Shown: in pieces, positions 1-9,136 of the stretch
How positions within the stretch are numbered: the first letter of the stretch is position 1
Layout of the letters: each line of letters opens with the position of its first letter
Assembly (NCBI GenBank): GCA_002869065.1
Contig: PKTR01000002.1
Location: 124,001 to 188,000 of the forward strand
Source of the DNA: Hyphomicrobiales bacterium
GTDB taxonomy: Bacteria; Pseudomonadota; Alphaproteobacteria; Rhizobiales; Rhodobiaceae
DNA length: 64,000 nucleotides
Direction: 5' to 3'
Program-made: the position numbers and the translations under genes
Notes under the pieces: model-generated
Seen by the model: the letters and a program-made list of their open reading frames with translations, nothing else
What the model was told of the DNA's origin: nothing
The model's database searches: none

Positions 1-2
1 CC

Positions 3-662
3 AACGCCGCGGCCTATCCGGCTAGCCACCTGCTCGCGCGCTATGACCGCATGGGTTACGACTTCGAACCGCATCAGGTGGTTTCGAGCCGGGACACGCT
101 GACACACGCGCTCAGCCAGCGCGACGCGCGCCGCTGGGGCATCATGGCGTCACGCAGCTTCGATGTCGGCGATCTCGGCGCGCACTGCATCTTCCTTGGT
201 GACGACCCGGCAATCTACGACGCCGTCGACGGGTTCATCCTGATCGGCAGCGGGGAATGGAGCGAGCGGCGTCAGGATCTGCTCGCCACCGCGCTTCTCC
301 GCTCTCCCCGGCCGGTTCTCGTCGGCAATCCCGACCTGGTGGCACCGCTTGCAAGCGGGCTCGCAGTGCAGCCTGGCTACTATGCGCACCGGCTGGCGGA
401 CGCGACCGGGGTCGAACCGGAATTCTTCGGCAAGCCGTTCGCCAATATCTACGAACTCGCCTTCGAGCGGTTTGGCGACAGGGTCCCGCGCGAGCGGGTG
501 GTGATGGTCGGGGATACGCTGCACACGGATGTGCTGGGCGGAGCTGCTGCCGGGGTGCGCACCGCGCTCGTCGCCGGCTACGGCCTGCTCGCCGAGGGCG
601 ACCCGCATGGCGCGATCGCGGCCTCGGGCATCGTACCGGATTTCATTCTGGGACGGCCCTGA
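3..662 (+). CDS. HAD-superfamily class IIA hydrolase, 5' end outside the window
   Basis: The open frame enters from the left edge without a start, so only the C-terminal ~219 residues are seen; the ATG at 51 is internal. The conserved HAD motif with VVMVGDTLHTDVLGG lies about 40 residues before the end and provides the Mg-binding Asp. The N-terminal piece NAAAYPAS resembles the SNAPRP motif of the TIGR01459-type HAD-IIA phosphatases, whose cap sits between HAD motifs II and III. The expected role is a cytosolic phosphatase acting on a small sugar or nucleotide phosphate; the substrate is unknown. The nucleophile motif I is outside the window, so activity cannot be judged. Confidence 0.8.
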   Translation, partial: NAAAYPASHLLARYDRMGYDFEPHQVVSSRDTLTHALSQRDARRWGIMASRSFDVGDLGAHCIFLGDDPAIYDAVDGFILIGSGEWSERRQDLLATALLRSPRPVLVGNPDLVAPLASGLAVQPGYYAHRLADATGVEPEFFGKPFANIYELAFERFGDRVPRERVVMVGDTLHTDVLGGAAAGVRTALVAGYGLLAEGDPHGAIAASGIVPDFILGRP

Positions 663-698
663 CGGGGCAGGCAAAGCGACACGCCGCGCCGGCTCCTG

Positions 699-980
699 TC
701 AGCCGGCGGTGCCGAGTTCCTTCATCAGCCAGGCGGCATTTTCGAGCTGGGCTTCGGCGACTTCGATCTTGCGCTGCAAACGCTCGCGGCGGCCGTCGCT
801 TTCGGCCTCGCCCAGTTCGCCCTGCAGCTTTTCCTTCTTCGCCTTGATCTTCTCGATCATCCGCTCGACGTGACTGAGCTTGATTTCGTCGGCTTTCCCG
901 TCGCTCAAACGCTGACGGTACTTTTCGAGCTTTTCCGCACTCTTCGACAATTTCATCGGAAGGACCTGATTGTCTGCCAC
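699..980 (-). CDS. Small coiled-coil protein of unknown function
   Basis: This 93-residue protein is rich in Lys, Glu, Arg, Leu and Ala, with heptad-like spacing from about residue 10 to 88, so it should form one long helix or coiled coil. It has no signal peptide, membrane segment or cysteine. The start used is GTG at 980; an ATG at 956 (MKLSKSAEKL) is an alternative, and neither has a strong ribosome binding site. It is convergent with the upstream HAD gene and lies 63 bases beyond the Na/Pi cotransporter on the same strand. Function is not recognised. The charged helical composition is typical of coding sequence here, but the gene remains hypothetical. Confidence 0.6.
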   Translation of the reverse strand: MADNQVLPMKLSKSAEKLEKYRQRLSDGKADEIKLSHVERMIEKIKAKKEKLQGELGEAESDGRRERLQRKIEVAEAQLENAAWLMKELGTAG

Positions 981-1043
981 AGTCCGCTCGCACCGTCTTC
1001 ACAAATTACTGACGGCACAGCATAGAACCGCGATGTAACGGGT

Positions 1044-2864
1044 TCATGACACATCGGCGTCTCCCTCCGCACTTTCAGAGATGGTCTCCGCATCGTCCTC
1101 TTCGACCGACAGAATGCGTTCCACCTCGGCCATGCCGCTTTCCTTCGACAGGTAATAGAGCTTGGCTGCCTCCATCAGATCGCGCATGGCATCGAAAGCA
1201 TAGCCCGAGTCATTGAGGAATGAGGTTGCGGCATGAGGGCTCAGGGCGCGCTTTCTGATCAGATCCTCAACCTGCTTGCTGGTGTTGCGGTAGCTCGCCT
1301 CGATCTGGACGCGTTCGTCGTCGAGCCAAAGACTTGACCGCTCGTCCGCATCCTCATGTTCCAGCTTGTTGATCTCGGCCAGGATCTGGGCAATCTCGGT
1401 GCGGATCCCGTTGTAGAGATCGGTGACGGCACCAAGCTGCGCCGAGGTGTAGGCGCTGGTGTTGCGGCGCATGTGCTTGACCGCCTTGACCGCCTGCACG
1501 ATGCGCCGCGCGACTTCGAGGAGATCGTAGACGCGGGCGACGACATCGGGCGGCATATCCTTGTCGCCGATGCGCGTCGCGAACTCGACGATTGCCGCAT
1601 AGAGCGTCTTCACGCGATGCTCGTAGCGTGCACTCAAATCGACATCGATCGGCGTCCGGCTCTCGGCAACCGTTTTCGGGATGCTCGTGGAGGCATAGAT
1701 TTCCGCCAGACGGATATTGAGCCCCTCGCCGATGACCTCGACCGCATTGTCGTAGAGATGGCCGACTTCCTTGCGCAGCGCGCTCTCGATGGTCGCGGGG
1801 TAATCGTCGACCGCCGCGTTCAGATAGCGCGGTTTGCTGACGTCTGGCTTTTGCTCGACGATGACGCGCTCGAGGAAACGGATCAGCAGGCGCAAGAGCG
1901 GCAGCATCAGGACGACGCCGAGCACGTTGAAGATCGTGTGGAAGACGGCGAGCTTGAGCGCGAAATCATTGTCGGCGATGCCGACAAAGGCGCTGACCTC
2001 GTCGACCGCGTTGCGCAGATGCTGGATCAGGGCAAGTGCGACGGCGGCCGTGACGACATTGAAGATGATATGGGCGAGCGCCAGGCGTTTGCCCTGGAAA
2101 TTGGCGCTCAGCGCCCCGAGTACCGCCGTCACCGTGGTGCCGATATTGGCGCCGATGGCGAGCGCCAGCGCGTTCTCGTAGGAAATCTGCCCAGCGGCCA
2201 GCGCGGTGATGACCAGCACCATCGTCGCGTGGCTGGACTGCATGACGATGGTCGCTGCAGCACCGACCAGCGTGTAGACGGCGAGGCCGGCGAAACCCGT
2301 CATGGCGAAGCGGGTCAGGTCGATCTGTTCCTTGAAGGTCTCGAACCCGCTTTTCATGTAGTGGATACCGAGGAACAGGAAGCCGACGCCGGCAAGCACG
2401 TAACCGGCACCCTTGAGGTATTTCGAATTCTGGAAGACGAGGATCGCGCCGAGGGCCAGCATCGGCATGGCGTAGGACGCGATATCGACCTTGAGGCCAA
2501 TACCGGCGACCAGCCAGGCGCCCGTCGTGGTGCCGATATTGGCGCCGAAAATGATGCCGACACCGGCAATCAGGCTGATCAACCCCGCGCTCAGGAAGGA
2601 GATCGTGATGACGGAGACGAGCGAACTCGACTGCATGATGGTCGTCGACACGATGCCGAAGGTGACGGAGCGCAGGACGGAGCGGGTCATCCGCTCCAGG
2701 GTGCGTTCCAGCACACCGCCGCTGAACAGCTTGAAGCCATCCTCGAGCATGAGCATGCCGAAAAGGAAGATCGCCACACCGGCGGCGATCTCCTGAAAAT
2801 TCGGACTGAGCCAGAAGCTGAACAACAGGGCGCCAAGGACCGCTGCCAGCAGAAATCTTTTCAT
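1044..2864 (-). CDS. Na+/phosphate cotransporter family protein with C-terminal PhoU-like domain
   Basis: A 606-residue inner-membrane protein. The first ~340 residues are hydrophobic, with two inverted Na/Pi repeats marked by TTIMQSSSLVSV and TIVMQSSHATMV; such QSS motifs are the signature of the NptA/SLC34 family that couples phosphate movement to sodium. The rest is a soluble helical region (about 360-590) like PhoU, as in many bacterial homologues. The gene starts 17 bases after the PiT permease gene on the same strand, so the two probably form one transcript. Direction of transport is not settled for this bacterial group: uptake is usually assumed, and a role in phosphate export has been proposed for E. 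coli YjbB. Confidence 0.88.
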   Translation of the reverse strand: MKRFLLAAVLGALLFSFWLSPNFQEIAAGVAIFLFGMLMLEDGFKLFSGGVLERTLERMTRSVLRSVTFGIVSTTIMQSSSLVSVITISFLSAGLISLIAGVGIIFGANIGTTTGAWLVAGIGLKVDIASYAMPMLALGAILVFQNSKYLKGAGYVLAGVGFLFLGIHYMKSGFETFKEQIDLTRFAMTGFAGLAVYTLVGAAATIVMQSSHATMVLVITALAAGQISYENALALAIGANIGTTVTAVLGALSANFQGKRLALAHIIFNVVTAAVALALIQHLRNAVDEVSAFVGIADNDFALKLAVFHTIFNVLGVVLMLPLLRLLIRFLERVIVEQKPDVSKPRYLNAAVDDYPATIESALRKEVGHLYDNAVEVIGEGLNIRLAEIYASTSIPKTVAESRTPIDVDLSARYEHRVKTLYAAIVEFATRIGDKDMPPDVVARVYDLLEVARRIVQAVKAVKHMRRNTSAYTSAQLGAVTDLYNGIRTEIAQILAEINKLEHEDADERSSLWLDDERVQIEASYRNTSKQVEDLIRKRALSPHAATSFLNDSGYAFDAMRDLMEAAKLYYLSKESGMAEVERILSVEEDDAETISESAEGDADVS

Positions 2865-2881
2865 GTGCTATGCCGCTCCGA

Positions 2882-4468
2882 TCACGGCAGCATCATGCCG
2901 CGGAAAACGAAATAAAACATTGCCGCGAGAACCGCCGAGACGGGAACGGTGATGATCCATGCCGACACGATCTTAAACAGCGAGGAGCGCTTGAACAATT
3001 GGCGCTTCAGGGCCTTGCGGAGCTGCTTGCGCTGCGCGGCGTCGATGACGGCTTCCGGCCCCATGGCCTTCAGTTCCTGCAGCATGCGCTCCTTTTCCAC
3101 CGAGGGCGCGTTCTGGAAGCGGCGCAACACGGCTTCGGCCTGCGAGAAATCGGCCTGGCCCTCATGCTTGGACAGCACGTCCTCGACCACCGCGCCCATG
3201 CGCTGCTCGAGGAACTCGCGCAGGAAGCCGACGCCGAAGACGGCGCCGAGCGCGACATGGGTGGAGCTGATCGGCAGACCGAGCTGGCTGGCCACGATCA
3301 CGGTGATGGCGGCGGCCAGCGCGATGCAGAAGGCGCGCGAGCGATCCAGTTCGGTGATCTCGGTGCCGACGGTGCGGATCAGCTTGGGCCCGAACAGCGC
3401 CAGACCGAGCGAAATGCCAAGCGCGCCGATCGCCATCACCCACATCGGGATCGCAACCTTGGCGCCGCCGCCGCCGGCAACCGTCAGTGCGTCGACGATA
3501 CCGGCGAGGGGGCCGACCGCGTTGGCGACGTCGTTGGCGCCATGGGCGAAACTCAACAGCGCGGCAGCAAAGATGAGCGGCAGGCCGAACAGACGGTTGA
3601 CGCCTTCGCGGTCCGGCGAGACCACCGTCAGCTTCTTGCGCACCTGCGGACGCACGATTATGAAGACCACCACGGCCATGACGAAACCGGCGACAAGCGC
3701 GACCGGGAACGACACCGCGACGATGTGCTTGATGCCCTTCAGCGCGATATAGGTGGTGAACGCCCAAGCCATGATGGCAATCATCGCGGGCACCACCTTG
3801 ATCGCCTGCTCGACAGGATCGTCTCGGAAGAACACCAGCCGCTTCAGGGTGTAGAGGAAAGCGGCGGCGATGATCCCGCCGGTGATCGGCGAAACGATCC
3901 AGCTGAGCACGATCATGCTCATGGAATTCCAGTTGACGATGTCCCAGCCGGCGGCGGCGATACCGGCGCCCATGACACCGCCGACGATGGAGTGCGTGGT
4001 CGACACCGGCGCGCCGAGCCAGGTGGCGAGATTGAGCCAGATGGCTGCGCCGAGAAGCGCGCCCATCATCACCCACACGAACATGTCTGAATTGCCGATA
4101 GTGGCCGGGTCGATGATCCCCTTCTTCACCGTCTTGACCACATCGCCACCGGCGATGATGGCACCGCCCGCCTCGAAAACGGCGGCGATGAGGATCGCGC
4201 CCGTCAAGGTCAGGGCAAAGGAGCCGACGGCCGGCCCGACATTGTTGGCGACGTCGTTGGCGCCGATATTCATCGCCATGTAGGCGCCGATGACGGCGGC
4301 CGCGATCAGCAGGTAGACCTGCTCGACATGGCCGAACTTCGAACCGGTGTATATCATCACGATCATCATGAAGATGATCGCCGAACCGATGCGACCGATC
4401 TCGCCGCGGCTGATGCCCGCTGCCTGCTCGATCTTGAGGTATTCCTTGAGCTTCAAATTCGCCCCCAT
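2882..4468 (-). CDS. pit: PiT-family inorganic phosphate permease
   Basis: This low-affinity phosphate permease works by proton or cation symport in the inner membrane. It has about ten hydrophobic segments and the two PiT signature repeats, GANDVANNVGPAVGS near the N terminus and GANDVANAVGPLAG in the second half. The start chosen is ATG 4468 (MGANLKLKEYLKIEQ), preceded by GGGGAA; an upstream in-frame start at 4561 would add 31 residues rich in Cys and Arg that do not look native. With start 4468 the protein has 528 residues. It is followed 17 bases later by the Na/Pi cotransporter gene. Pairing of Pit with a PhoU-like partner is common in rhizobia; here the PhoU-like domain is in the cotransporter. 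Confidence 0.9.
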   Translation of the reverse strand: MGANLKLKEYLKIEQAAGISRGEIGRIGSAIIFMMIVMIYTGSKFGHVEQVYLLIAAAVIGAYMAMNIGANDVANNVGPAVGSFALTLTGAILIAAVFEAGGAIIAGGDVVKTVKKGIIDPATIGNSDMFVWVMMGALLGAAIWLNLATWLGAPVSTTHSIVGGVMGAGIAAAGWDIVNWNSMSMIVLSWIVSPITGGIIAAAFLYTLKRLVFFRDDPVEQAIKVVPAMIAIMAWAFTTYIALKGIKHIVAVSFPVALVAGFVMAVVVFIIVRPQVRKKLTVVSPDREGVNRLFGLPLIFAAALLSFAHGANDVANAVGPLAGIVDALTVAGGGGAKVAIPMWVMAIGALGISLGLALFGPKLIRTVGTEITELDRSRAFCIALAAAITVIVASQLGLPISSTHVALGAVFGVGFLREFLEQRMGAVVEDVLSKHEGQADFSQAEAVLRRFQNAPSVEKERMLQELKAMGPEAVIDAAQRKQLRKALKRQLFKRSSLFKIVSAWIITVPVSAVLAAMFYFVFRGMMLP

Positions 4469-4547
4469 TTTCCCCGATGCGCGACGACACAAAAGCCCTC
4501 GCTCCTCTCGCAGCCGGCAAAACAGCCAAGGTCTACAAGAGGAATCG

Positions 4548-4573
4548 CCGTCACAATTCATTCATCGAATTGT
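4548..4573. promoter_or_regulatory. Possible regulatory site upstream of the PiT permease gene
   Basis: In the 267-base spacer before pit there is a perfect inverted repeat ACAATTC-N7-GAATTGT (4553-4573). It overlaps a weak Pho-box-like tandem, CCGTCAC-AATT-CATTCAT (4548-4565), which matches the CTGTCAT-N4-CTGTCAT consensus at 5 of 7 positions in each half but reads on the plus strand, opposite to pit. PhoB control would fit the phosphate genes around it, but the orientation is against it, so the call is tentative. Confidence 0.3.
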
Positions 4574-4663
4574 AACATTCGTCTCCCGAAACGGCCTGAT
4601 CTGCATCAAGCAAAACAGCGGATTTCAGCGGTTTCTCCCCGAAAAAATATGGGCAGGACACGA

Positions 4664-4695
4664 CAAAGCCGCACGCGGGGGCACCACGTGCGGCT
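4664..4695 (-). terminator. Hairpin after opgG, probable terminator
   Basis: AGCCGCACG (4667-4675) pairs perfectly with CGTGCGGCT (4687-4695). On the minus strand the hairpin is followed by only a short T run (GGCTTTGTC). It lies 41 bases beyond the opgG stop, so it most likely ends the opgG transcript ahead of the pit promoter. Confidence 0.5.
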
Positions 4696-4735
4696 CAGTG
4701 CTCAATCCGGGGATAGATGTCGTCCGTGCCGCCTG

Positions 4736-6328
4736 TCAGTGCCTGGCGGCCTTGGCGACCTGCGACGCGTGCATCTGGCCGAGCCAGGTCTCGGTCAGCG
4801 GCTTGCCGTCCTTGGACAGGAAGGCACGGATATCGATGGTGCCCGCATCGGCGGGGACTTCGAGATCGCAGGTCAGCCGCCATGCGTTCTTGGTGCCGAC
4901 GATCGGCAGGGTGTAGGCGCGCTTGACCGTGCCGCCACTCGCCGTCACCTTCGCCTTGACCGCATCCTTCTGGGTCAGACCGGCAAGCGGCGAGCCCTCA
5001 AAATCGATGACGATGCGGACCTGATCGTCGGGTCGTGGCTGGCCGGGCACGCCACCGCGACCGGTTCGGCTGGCGACGGTGCGGGCGAGCGCGCCCGGAT
5101 AGGGCTCGTCGCGGTTCCAGTGCAGCTTGTAGGAAAAAGTCATCGGTTCACCGACCACCGGCGCCCGCTCCGGGTTCCAGTAGGCGACGATATTGTCGAA
5201 GATCTCGTCGTTGGTCGGGATCTCGACGAGCTGTACCGCTCCCTTGCCCCACTCGCCGACCGGCTCGATCCACACCGAGGGACGGCGATTGTAGAACACC
5301 CCGTCATCCTGATAGTTGGCGAAGGCGCGGTCACGCTGAATGAGGCCGAAACCTTTCACGTCCTCGTCGACGAAGCTCGAGGTGACGACGCGGTCGGGAT
5401 TGTTGAGCGGACGCCAGATGCGCTCGCCGGTTCCGGTTTCAATGGCAAGACCGTCTGAGTCGTGCACCTCCGGGCGCCAGTCGTAGGCCGAGGCGCGGTT
5501 CATTTCCGAATACCAGAACATCGAGGTGAGCGGCGCGATGCCGACACGCTCGACGGCGTTACGAAAGAACAGCGTCGCGGTGACGTCGAGCACCTGGCCG
5601 TCGCCGTTCGCCGCGCGAATACGGTAGGCGCCGGTCACGCTCGGACCGTCGAGCAGCGCGTAGATCACCGCATTTTCACCGGCAACCTCGCCATCGGAGA
5701 AATAGAACTCGGTGAAGCGCGGAAACTCTTCCGGTTTGGCAAGGCCGGTATCGATGGCAACACCGCGCGCCGACAGGCCGTACTGGGTCTCCGCGCCGTC
5801 GGTGCGGAAATAGGCGCCGCCGAGGAACGATATCCAGTCGGTCTTGAGATCGTCGCGCATGATGCGGAAGCCGGCGAAACCGGCCTCGTTCTCGATCGCT
5901 TTGGCCGGGCTGTCGTCGGGCATGGAGAAATAGTCGGCGGAATAAAGGATCTCGCGCGCTTTGCCGTCGGCCACCAGGCTCATGCGAACCGGGGCGCGAA
6001 AGAAGCGGCCGAGATGGAAGAACTGGAGCGGCGCGGTCTTGCCGGCAAAGACGGTGGCGTCCTCGTTGAAGCGGATCTTCCAGTGGGCATCATAGTCGAT
6101 GCGGTCGAGTAGCTCGGGATGCGCCGGCTCGTGGGGCTTGAAGGGTTCGGCGGCAAGCGCGCGGGCCTTTTCGCTCAGAATGTCGAAGGAAAAGTCCTCC
6201 GGCGGGCCAAGCTTCGGCTCGGCGGCGTGGCCGGCTGCTGAAAGTCCGGGGAGCGCGAGGAGAACGGCAACAGCGAGAGCGGAGAGCCGGCGTGCCGGCT
6301 GAAAGCGGGTGAAAGCGAAAAATGTCAT
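4736..6328 (-). CDS. opgG: Periplasmic glucan biosynthesis protein OpgG/MdoG
   Basis: A 530-residue exported protein with a Sec signal peptide (Arg-rich start, hydrophobic stretch about residues 12-30, cleavage near AGHAAEP). The mature part matches the MdoG/OpgG fold: FSFDILSEKARALA near the start, then the beta-rich glucan domain with RFTEFYF and RDRAFANYQDDGVFYNRRPS motifs. OpgG family proteins shape or branch the periplasmic glucan backbone in many proteobacteria, helping in osmoadaptation and host interaction. No OpgH glucosyltransferase gene lies beside it, so the partner must be elsewhere, or the glucan backbone is made by an unlinked synthase. It is divergent from the AraC-type regulator. 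Confidence 0.9.
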   Translation of the reverse strand: MTFFAFTRFQPARRLSALAVAVLLALPGLSAAGHAAEPKLGPPEDFSFDILSEKARALAAEPFKPHEPAHPELLDRIDYDAHWKIRFNEDATVFAGKTAPLQFFHLGRFFRAPVRMSLVADGKAREILYSADYFSMPDDSPAKAIENEAGFAGFRIMRDDLKTDWISFLGGAYFRTDGAETQYGLSARGVAIDTGLAKPEEFPRFTEFYFSDGEVAGENAVIYALLDGPSVTGAYRIRAANGDGQVLDVTATLFFRNAVERVGIAPLTSMFWYSEMNRASAYDWRPEVHDSDGLAIETGTGERIWRPLNNPDRVVTSSFVDEDVKGFGLIQRDRAFANYQDDGVFYNRRPSVWIEPVGEWGKGAVQLVEIPTNDEIFDNIVAYWNPERAPVVGEPMTFSYKLHWNRDEPYPGALARTVASRTGRGGVPGQPRPDDQVRIVIDFEGSPLAGLTQKDAVKAKVTASGGTVKRAYTLPIVGTKNAWRLTCDLEVPADAGTIDIRAFLSKDGKPLTETWLGQMHASQVAKAARH

Positions 6329-6557
6329 GCGGGTCAGCGATCCGTAAACGCGCAGCCGGTCGGGCGTGCGCTGGTGACAATGTTACGGATTGCCTCAAAC
6401 CAGTTAATCGTGGCGCTCTTCGGGCAGCGACGAGCAAAAACCCTCGGAACGAGGCCATCGCACCCACGCGATTTGCGGCTCTGCTGCAAGGTCCGCAAGA
6501 TCGGTGGCGCGCGCCAGCCGGTCCGGATGCCAAATTGGCTCCGCCATGGAGACAGGA

Positions 6558-7442
6558 ATGACGACCGCCGCAGCCGACCGCTATCTCGCCCGCATGAGAC
6601 GGGTCCTTGCCCATATCGATGCACACCCCGAAAGCGACCTTGGGCTGGACGCACTGTGCGACGTCGCCGCATTCTCGAAGTTTCACTTCCATCGGCAATT
6701 CACCGCCACGTTCGGCGTGCCGGTCAGGCGCCACGTTCAACTCGTGCGGCTCGAACGCGCCGTCCATCGCCTCGCCTACCGGACAAACGAAACCGTCACC
6801 GATATCGCGTTCGGGGCCGGCTACGACGCGCCCGATGCGTTCGCCCGTGCGTTTCGCCGACATTTCGGACAGACGCCATCGGCGTTTCGTCGTTGCCCCG
6901 ACCGGGCGGCGTGGCAGACGGCGCTCGAGCCGCTTGCAAACCTGAGGAAGAAGAGCATGACCGCCTATTCGCCGATGGACGTGGAAATCGTCTCGCATCC
7001 GACTGTTCGCGTCGCGGTGCTGGAACACCACGGCAACCCGGCCGATCTGCATGAGACTATCCGGCGCTTCATCGAATGGCGCAAGGCGACCGGGCTTGGC
7101 CCGCAAAAAAGCGCCACCTACAACGTCTTCCATTCGGATCCACAGTCGACGCCGGCCGACGCGTTCCGGCTCGATATCTGCGCCGCGAGCGATCGTCCGA
7201 TCGCCGCCAACGGTAGCGGCGTCCGGGAAGGCGCTATTCCGGGCGGGCGGTGTGCCAGGCTTCGGGTGGTCGGATGCAGCGACCTTGAAGAGCCGGCGAC
7301 CTGGCTTTACCGCGAATGGCTGCCGGCCTCGGGCGAGGAATTGCGGGACTTCCCGATCTTCTGCGAACGAAAGACCCTGTTCCCCGACGTGTCTGAAGGG
7401 GAAACGATCACGGACCTCTTCCTGCCCTTGCGCGAGAAATAG
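6558..7442 (+). CDS. AraC-family regulator with C-terminal GyrI-like effector domain
   Basis: A 294-residue protein with a two-helix-turn-helix AraC DNA-binding domain at residues ~8-110 (sequence around FSKFHFHRQFTATFGVP and DIAFGAGYDAPDAFARAFRRHFG) followed by a GyrI-like domain (~135-294) that in relatives such as Rob and BmrR-like proteins binds small lipophilic ligands. The DNA-binding domain is N-terminal, as usual in AraC-GyrI fusions. Start ATG 6558 is placed 8 bases after GGAG; an ATG at 6546 is possible. It is divergent from opgG and convergent with phoB. Its targets are not evident; regulation of an efflux or stress function elsewhere is the usual role. Confidence 0.85.
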   Translation: MTTAAADRYLARMRRVLAHIDAHPESDLGLDALCDVAAFSKFHFHRQFTATFGVPVRRHVQLVRLERAVHRLAYRTNETVTDIAFGAGYDAPDAFARAFRRHFGQTPSAFRRCPDRAAWQTALEPLANLRKKSMTAYSPMDVEIVSHPTVRVAVLEHHGNPADLHETIRRFIEWRKATGLGPQKSATYNVFHSDPQSTPADAFRLDICAASDRPIAANGSGVREGAIPGGRCARLRVVGCSDLEEPATWLYREWLPASGEELRDFPIFCERKTLFPDVSEGETITDLFLPLREK

Positions 7443-7486
7443 CGGGCTTTGCAGAGGACGCTCGACACGCGGACCGCTGCGAGAAA

Positions 7487-8179
7487 TCAGAGCACGAACT
7501 GGTCGTCGAAGGCGTAACCGGCACCGCGCACGGTGCGGATCGGATCTTTCGAGCGGCCACGATTGATCGCCTTGCGCAGCCGGCCGACATGAACATCGAC
7601 GGTGCGTTCGTCGACATAGACGTCGCGGCCCCAGACGCCATCCAGCAGCTGTTCGCGGTTGAACACCCTACCCGGCGACTGCATGAGGAACTCGAGCAGC
7701 CGGAACTCGGTCGGGCCGAGGTGGATCTCGCGGCCGGAGCGGTGAACCCGATGGGTTTCGCGGTCGAGCGACAGATCGCCCGCCGTCAGCAGCGAGGAAA
7801 CCACCTCCGGCTTCGAGCGGCGCAGGATGGCGCGCACACGGGCCATCAGCTCGGGCACCGAGAACGGCTTGACCACATAGTCGTCGGCGCCGGTCGCGAG
7901 GCCACGGATACGCTCGGATTCCTCGCCGCGCGCCGTCAGCATGATGATCGGCAGCTTTTCGGTGCGCTCACGGGCCCGCAGACGGCGGCACAGCTCGATG
8001 CCCGACAGGCCCGGCAGCATCCAGTCCAGCAACAGCAGGTCGGGCAGGCTTTCGCTCAACAGGAGTTCCGCATCGTCGCCACGAGCGCAAACCTCGCACT
8101 CGTAGCCTTCGGATTCCAGATTGTAGCGGAGCAGAAGGCTAAGCGGCTCCTCATCTTCGACAATCAGGATCTTCGGCAT
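7487..8179 (-). CDS. phoB: Phosphate regulon response regulator PhoB
   Basis: A 230-residue OmpR-class response regulator. The receiver domain has the acidic pocket near EDEE (9-11), the phospho-acceptor Asp52 in LDWMLPG and the conserved Lys of VKPFS. The C-terminal winged helix (~130-228) contains VDVHVGRLRKAINRG, the recognition helix region shared with PhoB. It is the last gene of the phoR-pstSCAB-phoU-phoB block, 97 bases after phoU. Phosphorylated by PhoR when phosphate is scarce, it should bind Pho boxes such as the one in front of pstS. The position at the end of the pst operon gives positive autoregulation if it is cotranscribed. Confidence 0.95.
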   Translation of the reverse strand: MPKILIVEDEEPLSLLLRYNLESEGYECEVCARGDDAELLLSESLPDLLLLDWMLPGLSGIELCRRLRARERTEKLPIIMLTARGEESERIRGLATGADDYVVKPFSVPELMARVRAILRRSKPEVVSSLLTAGDLSLDRETHRVHRSGREIHLGPTEFRLLEFLMQSPGRVFNREQLLDGVWGRDVYVDERTVDVHVGRLRKAINRGRSKDPIRTVRGAGYAFDDQFVL

Positions 8180-8276
8180 TCATCTCTCCGGTACGGATGC
8201 CTCTCGACGCAAGCTCTCCGGCTGCGGGCACCCCTAAGCGTCGCGGCACCGGACTGGCGCCGCGCGCAGGCCTGGG

Positions 8277-9002
8277 TCAATCGTTGCTGTCCGACTTGAA
8301 TTCGACGGCGGTCGTGCTCGACTCGTCGCCCTTCGGACGTTCGTCGGCCGGCTGCTCGCCGGTAACGAGGTAGTGGATCGTCTCGGCGATGTTGGTGGCA
8401 TGGTCGCCGATGCGTTCGATGTTCTTGGCGCAGAACAGCAAATGCGTGCAGTGCGAGATGTTGCGCGGATCTTCCATCATGTAGGTCAGGAGTTCGCGGA
8501 ACAGCGAGGTATAGAGCGCGTCGATCTCGTCATCGGCCTCGCGCACGGCGGCGGCAACCGAGAGGTCGCGGGTGCCGTAGCAATCGAGCACGGTCTTGAG
8601 CTGCTGCAGGGCAAGCTCGGCCAGATGCTCGACGCCAAGCGCCAGCTTGTTGGAATGGAACTGGGTGTCGATCGCCAGAACCCGCTTGGCGATGTTCTTG
8701 GCGAGATCACCGACCCGTTCCAGATCGCCGGAAATGCGCATCGTGGCGACCACTTCGCGCAGATCGTGCGCCATCGGCTGACGGCGGGCGATGAGGATGA
8801 TGGCGCGGTCCTCGACGGCGCGCTGGAGATCGTCGAGACGGTGGTCGGCGACGATGATTTCCTGCGCCTGGGACGTGTCCTGTCGTGCCAGCGCGGTAAC
8901 CGAGTCGGCAACCAGCGTCTCCGCGAGGCCACCAATTTCGGCGATACGCCGGGCCAGTTCCTTCAGCTCTTCGTCAAAGGATTTAACGATATGATCGCTC
9001 AT
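8277..9002 (-). CDS. phoU: Phosphate signalling protein PhoU
   Basis: A 241-residue all-helical cytosolic protein with two PhoU three-helix bundles. Conserved acidic metal-binding patches are seen in DLERVGDLAKNIAKR and in ERIGDHATNIAETIHY. PhoU links the Pst transporter to PhoR and keeps the Pho regulon off when phosphate is plentiful. It lies between pstB and phoB in the same orientation, but the 130-base gap behind pstB is filled by a RIME-like repeat (9031-9136), which may reduce read-through or allow RNA processing. The ~20-residue C-terminal tail, rich in Asp, Glu and Ser, lies beyond the PhoU core. Confidence 0.95.
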   Translation of the reverse strand: MSDHIVKSFDEELKELARRIAEIGGLAETLVADSVTALARQDTSQAQEIIVADHRLDDLQRAVEDRAIILIARRQPMAHDLREVVATMRISGDLERVGDLAKNIAKRVLAIDTQFHSNKLALGVEHLAELALQQLKTVLDCYGTRDLSVAAAVREADDEIDALYTSLFRELLTYMMEDPRNISHCTHLLFCAKNIERIGDHATNIAETIHYLVTGEQPADERPKGDESSTTAVEFKSDSND

Positions 9003-9030
9003 TGCCTGCTCCTTCGCACGCGCTGCACAG

Positions 9031-9136
9031 AGAACATTTCCTGTTTTTCCTGAAACACTGGAAATGTTCTATCCGTTTGCTTTTGCGCGTATTCTTTTCC
9101 GAAAACCGGTTCCCACTTTTCGGGAATGCGCTCTAG
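9031..9136. repeat. RIME-like palindromic mosaic repeat, copy 1
   Basis: Two palindromes in tandem. The first pairs AGAACATTTCC (9031-9041) with GGAAATGTTCT (9060-9070). The second runs from GCGTATTC (9087) to GAATGCGC (9124-9131) around a core containing CCGAAAACCGGTTCCCAC. The same architecture and an identical 24-base core occur at 55587-55713. The layout fits the Rhizobium-specific intergenic mosaic elements known from Rhizobiales. The right end, CTCTAG, supplies the TAG stop codon of pstB (9133-9135). Confidence 0.8.

Noticed and set aside
1356-4090. Long plus-strand open frames across the Na/Pi and PiT genes
   Set aside because: They are antisense shadows in GC-rich DNA: rich in Arg, Asp, His and Gln, without family motifs or ribosome sites, while the minus strand encodes clear transporters.
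7443-7486. Terminator between the AraC regulator and phoB
   Set aside because: The 44-base convergent gap shows no convincing hairpin with T run.
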